Source: Acidobacteriota bacterium
Lineage (GTDB): Bacteria > Acidobacteriota > Terriglobia > Bryobacterales > JACQDG01
Direction of reading: 5' to 3'
NCBI GenBank assembly: GCA_016201195.1
Contig: JACQDI010000075.1
Location: forward strand, 1-7,502
Length of the DNA: 7,502 bases
In this document: positions 1 through 5,746 of the stretch, piece by piece
Layout of the letters: each line of letters starts with the position of its first letter
Position numbering within the stretch: position 1 is the stretch's first letter
Notes under the pieces: model-generated
The model's database searches: none
What the model was told of the DNA's origin: nothing
What the model saw: the letters and a program-made list of their open reading frames with translations, nothing else
Made by a program: the position numbers and the translations under genes

Positions 1-2
1 AA

Positions 3-116
3 GAGACCGGCGCACGGATCGGGGTTCGCTACGCGGAGGGCTTCCGCCAGCATCGGGGTCACGCCTACCCGCAGGGGGATCTGCTCGGCGACGCGCTAGG
101 AGGTCGCAAATGCTGA
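3..116 (+). CDS. C-terminal end of an unidentified protein (5' end outside window)
   Basis: The frame starting at base 3 is open for 37 codons and stops at TGA 114-116. Its third codon positions are almost all G or C, as in the certain genes of this window, whereas the other two forward frames give arginine- and serine-rich text without that bias. The visible peptide includes RIGVRYAEGFRQH and ends LGDALGGRKC. I do not recognise the family and assign no function. The stop lies inside the start region of the downstream esterase (ATG at 110, TGA at 114; 7-nt overlap), which indicates translational coupling and a shared operon. It may therefore belong to the same carbohydrate or ester catabolic unit, but that is inference from position only. 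Confidence 0.6.
   Translation, partial: ETGARIGVRYAEGFRQHRGHAYPQGDLLGDALGGRKC
99..103 (+). promoter_or_regulatory. Shine-Dalgarno site of the alpha/beta hydrolase gene
   Basis: GGAGG lies 6 nt upstream of the ATG at 110. It is a consensus ribosome binding site and fixes that start codon. It sits inside the last codons of the preceding gene. Confidence 0.75.
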
Positions 117-1465
117 AACTGGCTATCGCCCTCGCCGCGCTTTCGGGTCTGGTCACCGGCCCCAACGGACAGCCGGTGGCCGGGGCCAAGGTCGGCGCCA
201 GCCCCTTCGAGCAGAACCTGGACACCGTGTTCGCCAGCACCAACGCCCAGGGTGAGTATTCCTTCGATCTGCCCGAGCACGACTACGTGCTTTACGTGGA
301 CGCCGCCGGCTACGAGATGGCCATCGAGGCCGCCCGCGCCGGCCGCCTGGACTTTCACCTCGAGCCAGGCGCCCCGCCCGCGCTTTCGGAAACCTACCTG
401 GCCTCGGCACGGACCACCGAAAGCCCCCTGCTTGACGAGCAGTACCGCCAGATCGAGAAATACTATGACCGGCTCATCGCCGAATCCGAAGCCCGCCGGC
501 CCTCCAAGTGGAATCGGGACTTTTCATCGCTCGACCGCTACCTGGCCTCCGTCGAGCCTCATCGGAAACGGTTCATCGAGATGATGGGGGGCTTCCCCGG
601 GGAAAAGACGCCGCTCAACCCCCGCCGCGAGTTGGTTGGCGAGAGCGACGTCTACCGGACCGAGCGCGTGTGGCTGGATGCACTTCCGGGCGTCCAGGTC
701 TACGGGATGCTATTGACGCCGAAGCGCCCAGGCCCAGGGGGCACCCCAAGGGGCGCCCCCCGCCCGGCGCTCATCACGCAGCACGGCATGGGCGGATCGC
801 CCGCTATGACCGCCGGCGTCTCTGAGCGCGATGACTATATGCGCCGCTTCGGCGCCCAGGCCGCCGAGCGCGGCTACGTGGTGTTCGCTCCCTACATTGT
901 CAGCGACGCCTCCCAGCGCAGCCGCCTGCATCGTAAAGCTATTTCAGTCGGAACCACCTTGCAGATCCTGGAACAGTGGAAGATGGTCCGGGTGACCGAC
1001 TTCCTGACCTCGCTCCCCGAGGTGGATCCGGCGCGCATCGGCTTCTACGGCATCTCCTGGGGCGGCCGCACCACCCTCTACGCCGCCGCCATCGACACGC
1101 GCCTGGCTGCCGTCGCCGTCTCGGGCTACTTCAACCAGACCACCAAGAAACAGTTCGAGCGCTCGACCTATTCCACGGCCTATATCGATACCCCAGAGGA
1201 ATACGCCTTCTTCACCAACCTCATCACCGAGTTCTCCGACGCCGACCTCGCCTCACTCGTCGCTCCCCGCCCCCTGTTCATTGAGTCGGGCACCCTAGAC
1301 ACGGCGGCCTACTTCAAGGACGCCTACATCGAGTACACGAGGGCGCGGGAGTTCTACCGCCGGCTAGGCGTCAGCGACCACGTCGAGTTTGGGCTGTTCC
1401 GCGGACTGCACTTGATCCACGGCACAAAGGCGTTTCAGTTTCTGGATCGCTGGCTCAAACCCTGA
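110..1465 (+). CDS. Exported alpha/beta hydrolase (acetyl-xylan-esterase/dienelactone-hydrolase-like) with N-terminal carboxypeptidase-regulatory-like domain
   Basis: The protein is 451 aa. Residues 1-12 (MLKLAIALAALS) look like a short signal peptide. Residues about 13-85 match a carboxypeptidase regulatory-like beta-sandwich (VTGPNGQPVAGAKV, then NAQGEYSFDLP and a YxLxVDAxGYE strand). After a charged helical linker comes an alpha/beta-hydrolase fold. It shows an oxyanion motif HGMGG at 225-229, a nucleophile elbow G-I-S-W-G with Ser316, a likely acid Asp397 in ESGTLD, and a likely base His434 (alternative His437) in GLHLIHG. This triad order fits the acetyl xylan esterase and Abhydrolase_7-type families, which hydrolyse acyl esters of polysaccharides or related compounds. 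The exact substrate is unknown. The start is set by the strong ribosome site and the overlap with the upstream gene. A proline/glycine-rich insertion at about residues 205-217 precedes the HGMGG strand. It could instead be a peptidase-like serine hydrolase. Confidence 0.85.
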   Translation: MLKLAIALAALSGLVTGPNGQPVAGAKVGASPFEQNLDTVFASTNAQGEYSFDLPEHDYVLYVDAAGYEMAIEAARAGRLDFHLEPGAPPALSETYLASARTTESPLLDEQYRQIEKYYDRLIAESEARRPSKWNRDFSSLDRYLASVEPHRKRFIEMMGGFPGEKTPLNPRRELVGESDVYRTERVWLDALPGVQVYGMLLTPKRPGPGGTPRGAPRPALITQHGMGGSPAMTAGVSERDDYMRRFGAQAAERGYVVFAPYIVSDASQRSRLHRKAISVGTTLQILEQWKMVRVTDFLTSLPEVDPARIGFYGISWGGRTTLYAAAIDTRLAAVAVSGYFNQTTKKQFERSTYSTAYIDTPEEYAFFTNLITEFSDADLASLVAPRPLFIESGTLDTAAYFKDAYIEYTRAREFYRRLGVSDHVEFGLFRGLHLIHGTKAFQFLDRWLKP

Positions 1466-1466
1466 A

Positions 1467-1536
1467 TGCCACAGAGGCACAGAGAGCACAGAGCCATTAC
1501 TTAGGTTTTCTCTGTGTCCTCTGTGCCTCTGTGGCA
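1467..1536. repeat. Large palindromic intergenic repeat between convergent genes, possible bidirectional terminator
   Basis: The left arm 1467-1493 and right arm 1510-1536 are inverted copies. TGCCACAGAGGCACAGAG pairs perfectly for 18 bases, two positions mismatch, then CACAGAG pairs again. The loop is 16 nt (1494-1509). The arm is itself built from short CACAGAG/GGCACAGAG units. Its left edge begins 1 nt after the esterase stop codon (1463-1465). A palindrome between convergent genes could stop transcription both ways, although neither side has a clean U-tract. Sequences of this CACAGAGGCACAGAG type are known to me as dispersed intergenic repeats in several environmental phyla. The repeat also encodes the C-terminal tail of the minus-strand SUMF1-fold gene. 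Confidence 0.85.
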
Positions 1537-2303
1537 AAGCTTTTCGCGCACCGGAAACCGATGTTGGGGCTGCGCTCCGCGGGGCGGGCCCAACTTCGGT
1601 AAGCGCAGGTGAGGTACTTGGTCACGTCGGCCCAGGAGCCGCCGCGCAGCACGCGGTACATCCCGCTTTCCGGGCCATGCGGGTTCTTCTCAGCAGCCCG
1701 CTGGTAGTAATCTTTGTCGTACCAGTCGGCGCACCACTCCCAGACGTTTCCCGCCATATCGTACAGACCGAAATAATTCGGCTTGAACTTGCACACCTCG
1801 ACCGGGCCCTCGAAGGTATTGAAGCGCGCGTCCTTGTTATTGGGATTCCGGTCGCCCCAGGGATACTCTTTGCCCACGTCCAGGCCGCGGCAGGCCCGCT
1901 CCCATTCGGCTTCAGTCGGCAGGCGCTTGCCGGCCCAGCGGGCGTATGCCGCCGCATCGTCCCAGCTTATGTCCGCCACCGGAAACTTCTCCATTCCCTT
2001 CGGGATCTCGCCATTGGGCCAGTTGTAGGGCGGGCGGTGCCTGGTGGCTTTCACGAACACGGCGTATTGCTCGTTCGTCACCTCGTGCTCGTCGAGGTAG
2101 AACGGATCCACGTGGATGGTGCGCACCGGCCGGTCGTCCTTCATCAGGATGGGATACCACTTCAGGTCGTCGTCGGGGAGCGCGTGGGAGCGCCCGCGCT
2201 GGAACTCGCCGCCGGGAATAAACACCATCCCCGGCTCGGCGGCGCTCAGGAAGGACAGGACGCAGAAGAAGGCCGCGCTAGCCGTAAATGGTCGAGATTT
2301 CAT
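1497..2303 (-). CDS. Exported SUMF1/FGE-fold (formylglycine-generating-enzyme-like) protein lacking the catalytic cysteine pair
   Basis: From ATG 2303-2301 the protein is 268 aa. Residues 1-21 (positive MKSRP, then hydrophobic FTASAAFFCVLSFLSA) form a signal peptide, so it probably works in the periplasm. The SUMF1 domain spans about 25-253. Its hallmarks are GMVFIPGGEFQRG, EVTNEQYAVF (74-83), PVADISWDDAAAYARW, KRLPTEAEWERACRG (127-140), YPWGD, GLYDMAGNVWEW (179-190), RVLRGGSW and NIGFRCA. True sulfatase-activating enzymes have two active-site cysteines spaced C-x4-C before the GFRCA end. Here that stretch reads TCAYRSWAR, with one displaced Cys233 and Ser237 at the second position, so oxidase activity is doubtful. 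The start overlaps the upstream DUF1501 gene by 26 nt and has no clear ribosome site, implying coupled translation. An in-frame ATG at 2399 would lengthen the overlap to 122 nt and bury the signal peptide. The last 13 residues come from the palindromic repeat. Confidence 0.85.
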   Translation of the reverse strand: MKSRPFTASAAFFCVLSFLSAAEPGMVFIPGGEFQRGRSHALPDDDLKWYPILMKDDRPVRTIHVDPFYLDEHEVTNEQYAVFVKATRHRPPYNWPNGEIPKGMEKFPVADISWDDAAAYARWAGKRLPTEAEWERACRGLDVGKEYPWGDRNPNNKDARFNTFEGPVEVCKFKPNYFGLYDMAGNVWEWCADWYDKDYYQRAAEKNPHGPESGMYRVLRGGSWADVTKYLTCAYRSWARPAERSPNIGFRCAKSFATEAQRTQRKPK

Positions 2304-3678
2304 CCGTGGGAATGTAGCTGTTGGGTCCGAGCGGATCGACATACACATACGCTCGCCCGGAGGGGGTGTTGCGAATCTCCTTGCTCCAGTCGATGCCAAG
2401 CGCCGAATACATCGTGGCCACCACGTTCTCCGTGCGCGGTTGCTCCTTGTGGTTCCAGCCGGTCTCCAGGCACTTGGCGCCCTGGGAATCGGTGCGGCCC
2501 AACACGCGATCCGGCTTCACGCCCGCCCCGGCAAACAGGGCCGGATAGCACTTGTTGTAGTGATCGCGCCCGGCCATGTTGTTGAGCGCGCCGGGTGTGC
2601 GGCCGAACTCACCGAGGCCCACCACGAGGGTCTCGTCGAGCAAGGTCTTCGAAGGATCGGTCTTCGAGCGGATCGTGGACAGGTCCTCCAGCAGGCTGGA
2701 AAACGCCGGGTCGAACTCGTTGCAGAGCATGTAGTGGTTGCTGCCCGCCTTGTGATCCCAGATCTTTACGTGGTGGTCCCAGCCGGGGTGGCAGATGTGG
2801 ATGTAGTGCGTGCCGGCGTCCTGGGCGAACACGTTTCGCGCCAGGATGCAGGAGATGCCCACGGTCGTATTACCGTAGCGCTTGCGGTCGCCCTCTGCAA
2901 TCTGGAACGCCGCCGGCCAGCGCTCATCGGTGAGCAGCCGGTGCGCGGTATCGTAGAAAGCTTCGTAGCCTTCCATCTCCTTGCCGTAGCCAGCCAAGCG
3001 CGCCCGCTCGGCCTTGCGCAGTTCCTCGAGCAGCCTCCAGCGCTCCTCGAGCAGCTCCACCGCCTTCTGGTCGAGAGCCATACCCTTGACGGCGGCATCG
3101 GGGTTGATATCCACAACCGAGAAGCGCGGCGGCAGAAAGCCGGTCGACAGCGCCCCCGGAAATGCCTTGTCCAGGTTGAAGGACATGTAGGTCGGGAACG
3201 TATCCTGTTGGCGGCGTCGCGGCTCGAGCTCCATGGCGATCACGGAGCCGACCGACGGAATCTCGCGCGCGAAGGCCACGTTCAACTGGCGGCCGGTCTG
3301 CGTGTAATACTGCCCGCGGAAATGCACCTCTTCGTGACTGAGCATCGAGCGCAGAATGACGAGCTTGTCCAGATGGTTTTCGAGGTGTGGAAAGAGCTTC
3401 TTCGAAAGATACAGGTCGGGCCGGACCTTACGCATATCAAGATCCTTCGGCGTTCCGGGGTTCTCCTTGAAGTCAAAGGATTCGACGTGGCTGATGGCCC
3501 CCGAGATCTCGAAGAACAATACGTTGCGGGCGTTGCCGCGCGGGTGAACCTTGGAGCCACTGGCGGCCAGCTTCAGCGGCCACACGGCGTCGGCCGAAGC
3601 GGCCAGCAGGCCGAGGCCGCCCAGCTTGAGAAGATCCCGCCGGGACTGCACCATCTCCCCTACTGTCTTCTGTGTCAT
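2278..3678 (-). CDS. DUF1501 family protein, Tat-exported
   Basis: The protein is 466 aa. The N-terminus carries a twin-arginine signal (S-R-R-D-L-L-K at 12-18, then a GLGLLAASADA hydrophobic stretch), so it is predicted to be exported folded. DUF1501 hallmarks follow in order: FFEISGAISHVESFDFKENPG (split about 55-75), HPGWDHH at 297-303, GEFGRTP at 356-362 and GRDHY at 370-374. The family belongs to the alkaline-phosphatase/sulfatase-like fold; the conserved His and Asp suggest metal binding, but no reaction is established. DUF1501 genes are habitually found next to DUF1549/DUF1553 genes, as here. A ribosome site GAGGT (3689-3685) lies 6 nt before ATG 3678-3676 and overlaps the stop codon of the upstream gene, so translation is probably coupled. 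The 3' end overlaps the SUMF1-fold gene by 26 nt. Family assignment is firm; function is unknown. Confidence 0.92.
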   Translation of the reverse strand: MTQKTVGEMVQSRRDLLKLGGLGLLAASADAVWPLKLAASGSKVHPRGNARNVLFFEISGAISHVESFDFKENPGTPKDLDMRKVRPDLYLSKKLFPHLENHLDKLVILRSMLSHEEVHFRGQYYTQTGRQLNVAFAREIPSVGSVIAMELEPRRRQQDTFPTYMSFNLDKAFPGALSTGFLPPRFSVVDINPDAAVKGMALDQKAVELLEERWRLLEELRKAERARLAGYGKEMEGYEAFYDTAHRLLTDERWPAAFQIAEGDRKRYGNTTVGISCILARNVFAQDAGTHYIHICHPGWDHHVKIWDHKAGSNHYMLCNEFDPAFSSLLEDLSTIRSKTDPSKTLLDETLVVGLGEFGRTPGALNNMAGRDHYNKCYPALFAGAGVKPDRVLGRTDSQGAKCLETGWNHKEQPRTENVVATMYSALGIDWSKEIRNTPSGRAYVYVDPLGPNSYIPTDEISTIYG

Positions 3679-3684
3679 GCTGCT

Positions 3685-3689
3685 ACCTC
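3685..3689 (-). promoter_or_regulatory. Shine-Dalgarno site of the DUF1501 gene, overlapping the upstream stop codon
   Basis: On the minus strand GAGGT lies 6 nt before the DUF1501 ATG. It shares bases with the TGA of the preceding gene (3690-3688). This arrangement supports coupled translation of the two proteins. Confidence 0.65.
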
Positions 3690-5571
3690 AATAGTTGAAG
3701 AAGAACTCCACCTGGTTGATGAGCGCCCACTGGAGGTTTTGCGCCCCCTCGCGCCGGTTCTTGTCGAGGGCGGCCACCGAGATCCGCTTCTCCTCGTCTG
3801 ACGGCGGGCGGCACAGGGTCGCCAGGAACATCTCGTCGACGATGCGGGAGTTGTCCTGGTAGGCATCGAGCAGCCGCTCGACGCGGCTGTCCTTGGCCGC
3901 CAGCACCCGGTCGGTCACCACCGGCGATTGCATCAGCAGCAAGGGCTGCAGCGGCGAGCCGGTGAGCGGCCGCGGCGGGTTGTTACGGTTCGACTGGCCG
4001 AAGGTCTGCATGAAGTATTTCACGTCGCCGCCGCCGGCAGGCCCGCTCAACTGCATGGCCATGCCCAGGTTTTCGTTGACCTCGCCCTCGTCGTCGTTCT
4101 TCGCCCGGCGGCCGCTCCCGAAGCTACCCGGGCGGCCAGTGGCGAGCACGATCGAGTCATGCAGCTCCTCGGCGCTCAGCATTCTGACGAACTTGCGCGC
4201 ATAGTACTTGGTGTAGGCGTCTTTCCACTCCCCGTCGAAGCGGGCCGAAAGCTGGTAGGCGTTCGAGCGGCAGATGTTCGCCAGCAGGCGCCGCAGGCTG
4301 TGGTTGTTCGCGCGGAAGTCCTTGGCCAGCGCCTCCAGCAGCTCGGGATGGGAGGGCTGCAACTGCCAGCCGGCGGGGACGTTCTTGGGGTCCTGCCGCG
4401 CCAGATCGAATTCGTCGAACGGCTCGACGATGCCGAAGCCCATCAGCTTCGCCCAGAACAGGTTCACCGTAGCCCGGGCAAACTGCGGATGGCCGGTGAG
4501 CATGCGGCCCAGCTCCTCGCGGTTCTCGGCGCCGGACCGGGCTCGCTCGCCGGTGAGGATGAACGCCGGGCTCGCGGGCCCGCCGAAGCGCGGCGTGCGG
4601 ATCATGCTCGCGCCCTTGGTGTTGTAACCCGGGGCCGCGTCATCGATCAGAAACTCGCCCGACTGCGGTTTGCCGTCTTCCCAATACATCAGATAGCGCG
4701 AGCGGCCCAGAAACGCCGAGTTCTGGAAGAACTCCGAGCGCTTCTTCTTGCTCAGCCAGACGTTGACCTTCTCCAGGTGGCCGCCGCCGTCGTGGCAGTA
4801 GATGCAGGAAAGGTTGATGCCCAGGAAAGTCTTGGCGTAGAGAACGGCCAGCTCGTCGTCGGTGTCGAGTTGCTGGACCATGCCCAGGTCGTCGCCGTCG
4901 TCGGGCTGGGCCTTGCCCTGCACGTGCTCGAGCGCGATCAAGTTGGAGGCCGCCACCACATGGTTGCTCTTGGCCGAGGCGGCGATGATCGAGCGGGCCA
5001 CGTCGTCGTAAGGCCGGTCCACCCGCAGATTCTCCTTCATCCAGTAGTGGAACAGGTTCTGCCCGCGCCCCATCTTTCCGTTGGCGCGGAACAGGTCCAT
5101 GAAGAAGTAGGCCCACTTGTCGACGAACGCCTCGCTCTGGAGGAGCTTTTCGATGACCTTGTCCCGCTTGGCCGGATCGGGATCGGCGACAAAGGCCCGT
5201 GTGCCGTCAGGCGAGGGAATGCGGCCGGTGAGGTCGAGGGTGACGCGGCGCAGGAACTCGTTGTCCGAGGCCAGGGCGCTGTGAGGCACGCCGTCGCGCT
5301 CCATCTTGCCGAAGATCTGCTCGTCAAGAAAATTGCGGCGCGGCATCCGCTCTTGCAACGCCTTCACCCTGCCGGGGAGCGAGCCGGCGACGCGCTCGGT
5401 CAGCGCGCCCGCGTCCTTCGATTGCGGCGGTTGAAACAGCGGCGCGTGCGCCTCGGCAAAGCGATCCGAGGCCATGGATTCCTCGCGCGCCTTTTTAGGG
5501 GGCTTGTCTGCTGCCAGTACTATGACGGCGCACACCACCACGGCGGCGCCGGTTGAAGCCAAATGCCTCAT
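3688..5571 (-). CDS. DUF1549/DUF1553 (PSCyt2-PSD1) protein with a c-type haem motif
   Basis: From ATG 5571 the protein is 627 aa. Residues 1-21 (MRHLASTGAAVVVCAVIVLAA) are a Sec signal peptide. A DUF1549 (PSCyt2) domain covers about 78-275, with FLRRVTLDLTGRIPSP and a single CxxCH haem site, C256-I-Y-C259-H260, in the usual context TFLGINLSCIYCHDGGGH. A DUF1553 (PSD1) domain covers about 335-625, with ELGRMLTGHPQFARATVNLFWAKLMG and SHPELLEALAKDFRANNHSLRRLL. The N-terminal extra cytochrome domain (PSCyt1) found in many relatives is absent. The protein likely binds haem in the periplasm; an electron-transfer role is inferred, not shown. A TTG at 5589 is in frame, but GGAGG 5 nt before the ATG decides for 5571. 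It is the first gene of the operon, 9 nt ahead of DUF1501. Confidence 0.92.
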   Translation of the reverse strand: MRHLASTGAAVVVCAVIVLAADKPPKKAREESMASDRFAEAHAPLFQPPQSKDAGALTERVAGSLPGRVKALQERMPRRNFLDEQIFGKMERDGVPHSALASDNEFLRRVTLDLTGRIPSPDGTRAFVADPDPAKRDKVIEKLLQSEAFVDKWAYFFMDLFRANGKMGRGQNLFHYWMKENLRVDRPYDDVARSIIAASAKSNHVVAASNLIALEHVQGKAQPDDGDDLGMVQQLDTDDELAVLYAKTFLGINLSCIYCHDGGGHLEKVNVWLSKKKRSEFFQNSAFLGRSRYLMYWEDGKPQSGEFLIDDAAPGYNTKGASMIRTPRFGGPASPAFILTGERARSGAENREELGRMLTGHPQFARATVNLFWAKLMGFGIVEPFDEFDLARQDPKNVPAGWQLQPSHPELLEALAKDFRANNHSLRRLLANICRSNAYQLSARFDGEWKDAYTKYYARKFVRMLSAEELHDSIVLATGRPGSFGSGRRAKNDDEGEVNENLGMAMQLSGPAGGGDVKYFMQTFGQSNRNNPPRPLTGSPLQPLLLMQSPVVTDRVLAAKDSRVERLLDAYQDNSRIVDEMFLATLCRPPSDEEKRISVAALDKNRREGAQNLQWALINQVEFFFNY

Positions 5572-5576
5572 TCCAG

Positions 5577-5581
5577 CCTCC
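5577..5581 (-). promoter_or_regulatory. Shine-Dalgarno site of the DUF1549/DUF1553 gene
   Basis: On the minus strand GGAGG lies 5 nt before ATG 5571-5569. It selects this start over the in-frame TTG at 5589, which would place the ribosome site inside the coding region. Confidence 0.75.
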
Positions 5582-5600
5582 GGGGACAAATCTGCTTAAG

Positions 5601-5629
5601 ATTATGAAATAAGGGAAGTTTGGTGTCAA
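5601..5629 (-). promoter_or_regulatory. Sigma-70-type promoter of the DUF1549-DUF1501-SUMF1 operon
   Basis: On the minus strand TTGACA (5629-5624), a perfect -35 box, is followed after exactly 17 nt by CATAAT (5606-5601), which matches the -10 consensus at 5 of 6 bases. Transcription would start near 5594, giving a leader of roughly 20-25 nt that contains the GGAGG ribosome site. The box lies in the AT-rich spacer between the divergent operons. No operator or riboswitch fold is evident in the short leader. Confidence 0.75.
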
Positions 5630-5643
5630 CGGAAGATTTGAGA

Positions 5644-5685
5644 AATTGAGGAAAGCACTCGGGCCCCGCCTTCCCTTCCTCAATT
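5644..5685. repeat. Inverted repeat in the divergent intergenic spacer
   Basis: AATTGAGGAA (5644-5653) and TTCCTCAATT (5676-5685) are perfect 10-bp inverted arms around a 22-nt GC-rich centre. It lies between the minus-strand operon promoter and the toxin-antitoxin operator. It could be a regulator site, a hairpin, or a remnant of a dispersed intergenic repeat. The sequence alone does not decide. Confidence 0.5.
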
Positions 5686-5714
5686 CCTTGCTTTCTAAAC
5701 TCCCTAATTCATGA

Positions 5715-5720
5715 TATAGT
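5715..5720 (+). promoter_or_regulatory. Possible -10 box of the toxin-antitoxin operon
   Basis: TATAGT, immediately before the palindrome, matches the -10 consensus at 5 of 6 positions. No convincing -35 box lies 16-18 nt upstream; the nearest TTG-containing hexamer, TTGCTT at 5688-5693, is 21 nt away. If correct, transcription would start inside the palindrome, so a bound regulator would block it. Confidence 0.35.
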
Positions 5721-5741
5721 AATAACGAAACTTTCGTTATT
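5721..5741 (+). promoter_or_regulatory. Perfect 21-nt palindrome, likely operator of the AbiEi-type regulator
   Basis: The arms AATAACGAAA (5721-5730) and TTTCGTTATT (5732-5741) are perfect inverted copies around a single central C (5731). The palindrome ends 5 nt before the antitoxin ATG. AbiEi antitoxins are known to repress their own operon by binding inverted repeats at the promoter, so this is the obvious target. A further half-site-like GTTATA follows at 5742-5747 and runs into the ATG. Confidence 0.7.
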
Positions 5742-5746
5742 GTTAT

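Noticed and set aside
2304..2399. Upstream start (ATG 2399) for the SUMF1-fold gene
   Set aside because: It would overlap the DUF1501 gene by 122 nt and put 32 non-conserved residues before an evident signal peptide that starts at ATG 2303.
1677..2585. A 302-codon open frame on the plus strand
   Set aside because: It is antisense to the clear SUMF1 domain and the end of the DUF1501 gene; no motif of its own.
2116..3801. A 561-codon open frame on the plus strand opposite the DUF1501 gene
   Set aside because: Its translation is rich in A, V, L, R, G and H without any recognisable motif, and it lies wholly antisense to firmly identified DUF1501 and SUMF1 genes. Long antisense frames are expected at this G+C content.
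3928..5556. A 542-codon open frame on the plus strand opposite the DUF1549/DUF1553 gene
   Set aside because: Same low-information composition; it mirrors the codon bias of the true minus-strand gene and has no ribosome site or family signature.
5572..5589. TTG start at 5589 for the DUF1549/DUF1553 gene
   Set aside because: The ATG at 5571 has GGAGG at ideal distance and begins a good signal peptide; the TTG lacks a ribosome site.
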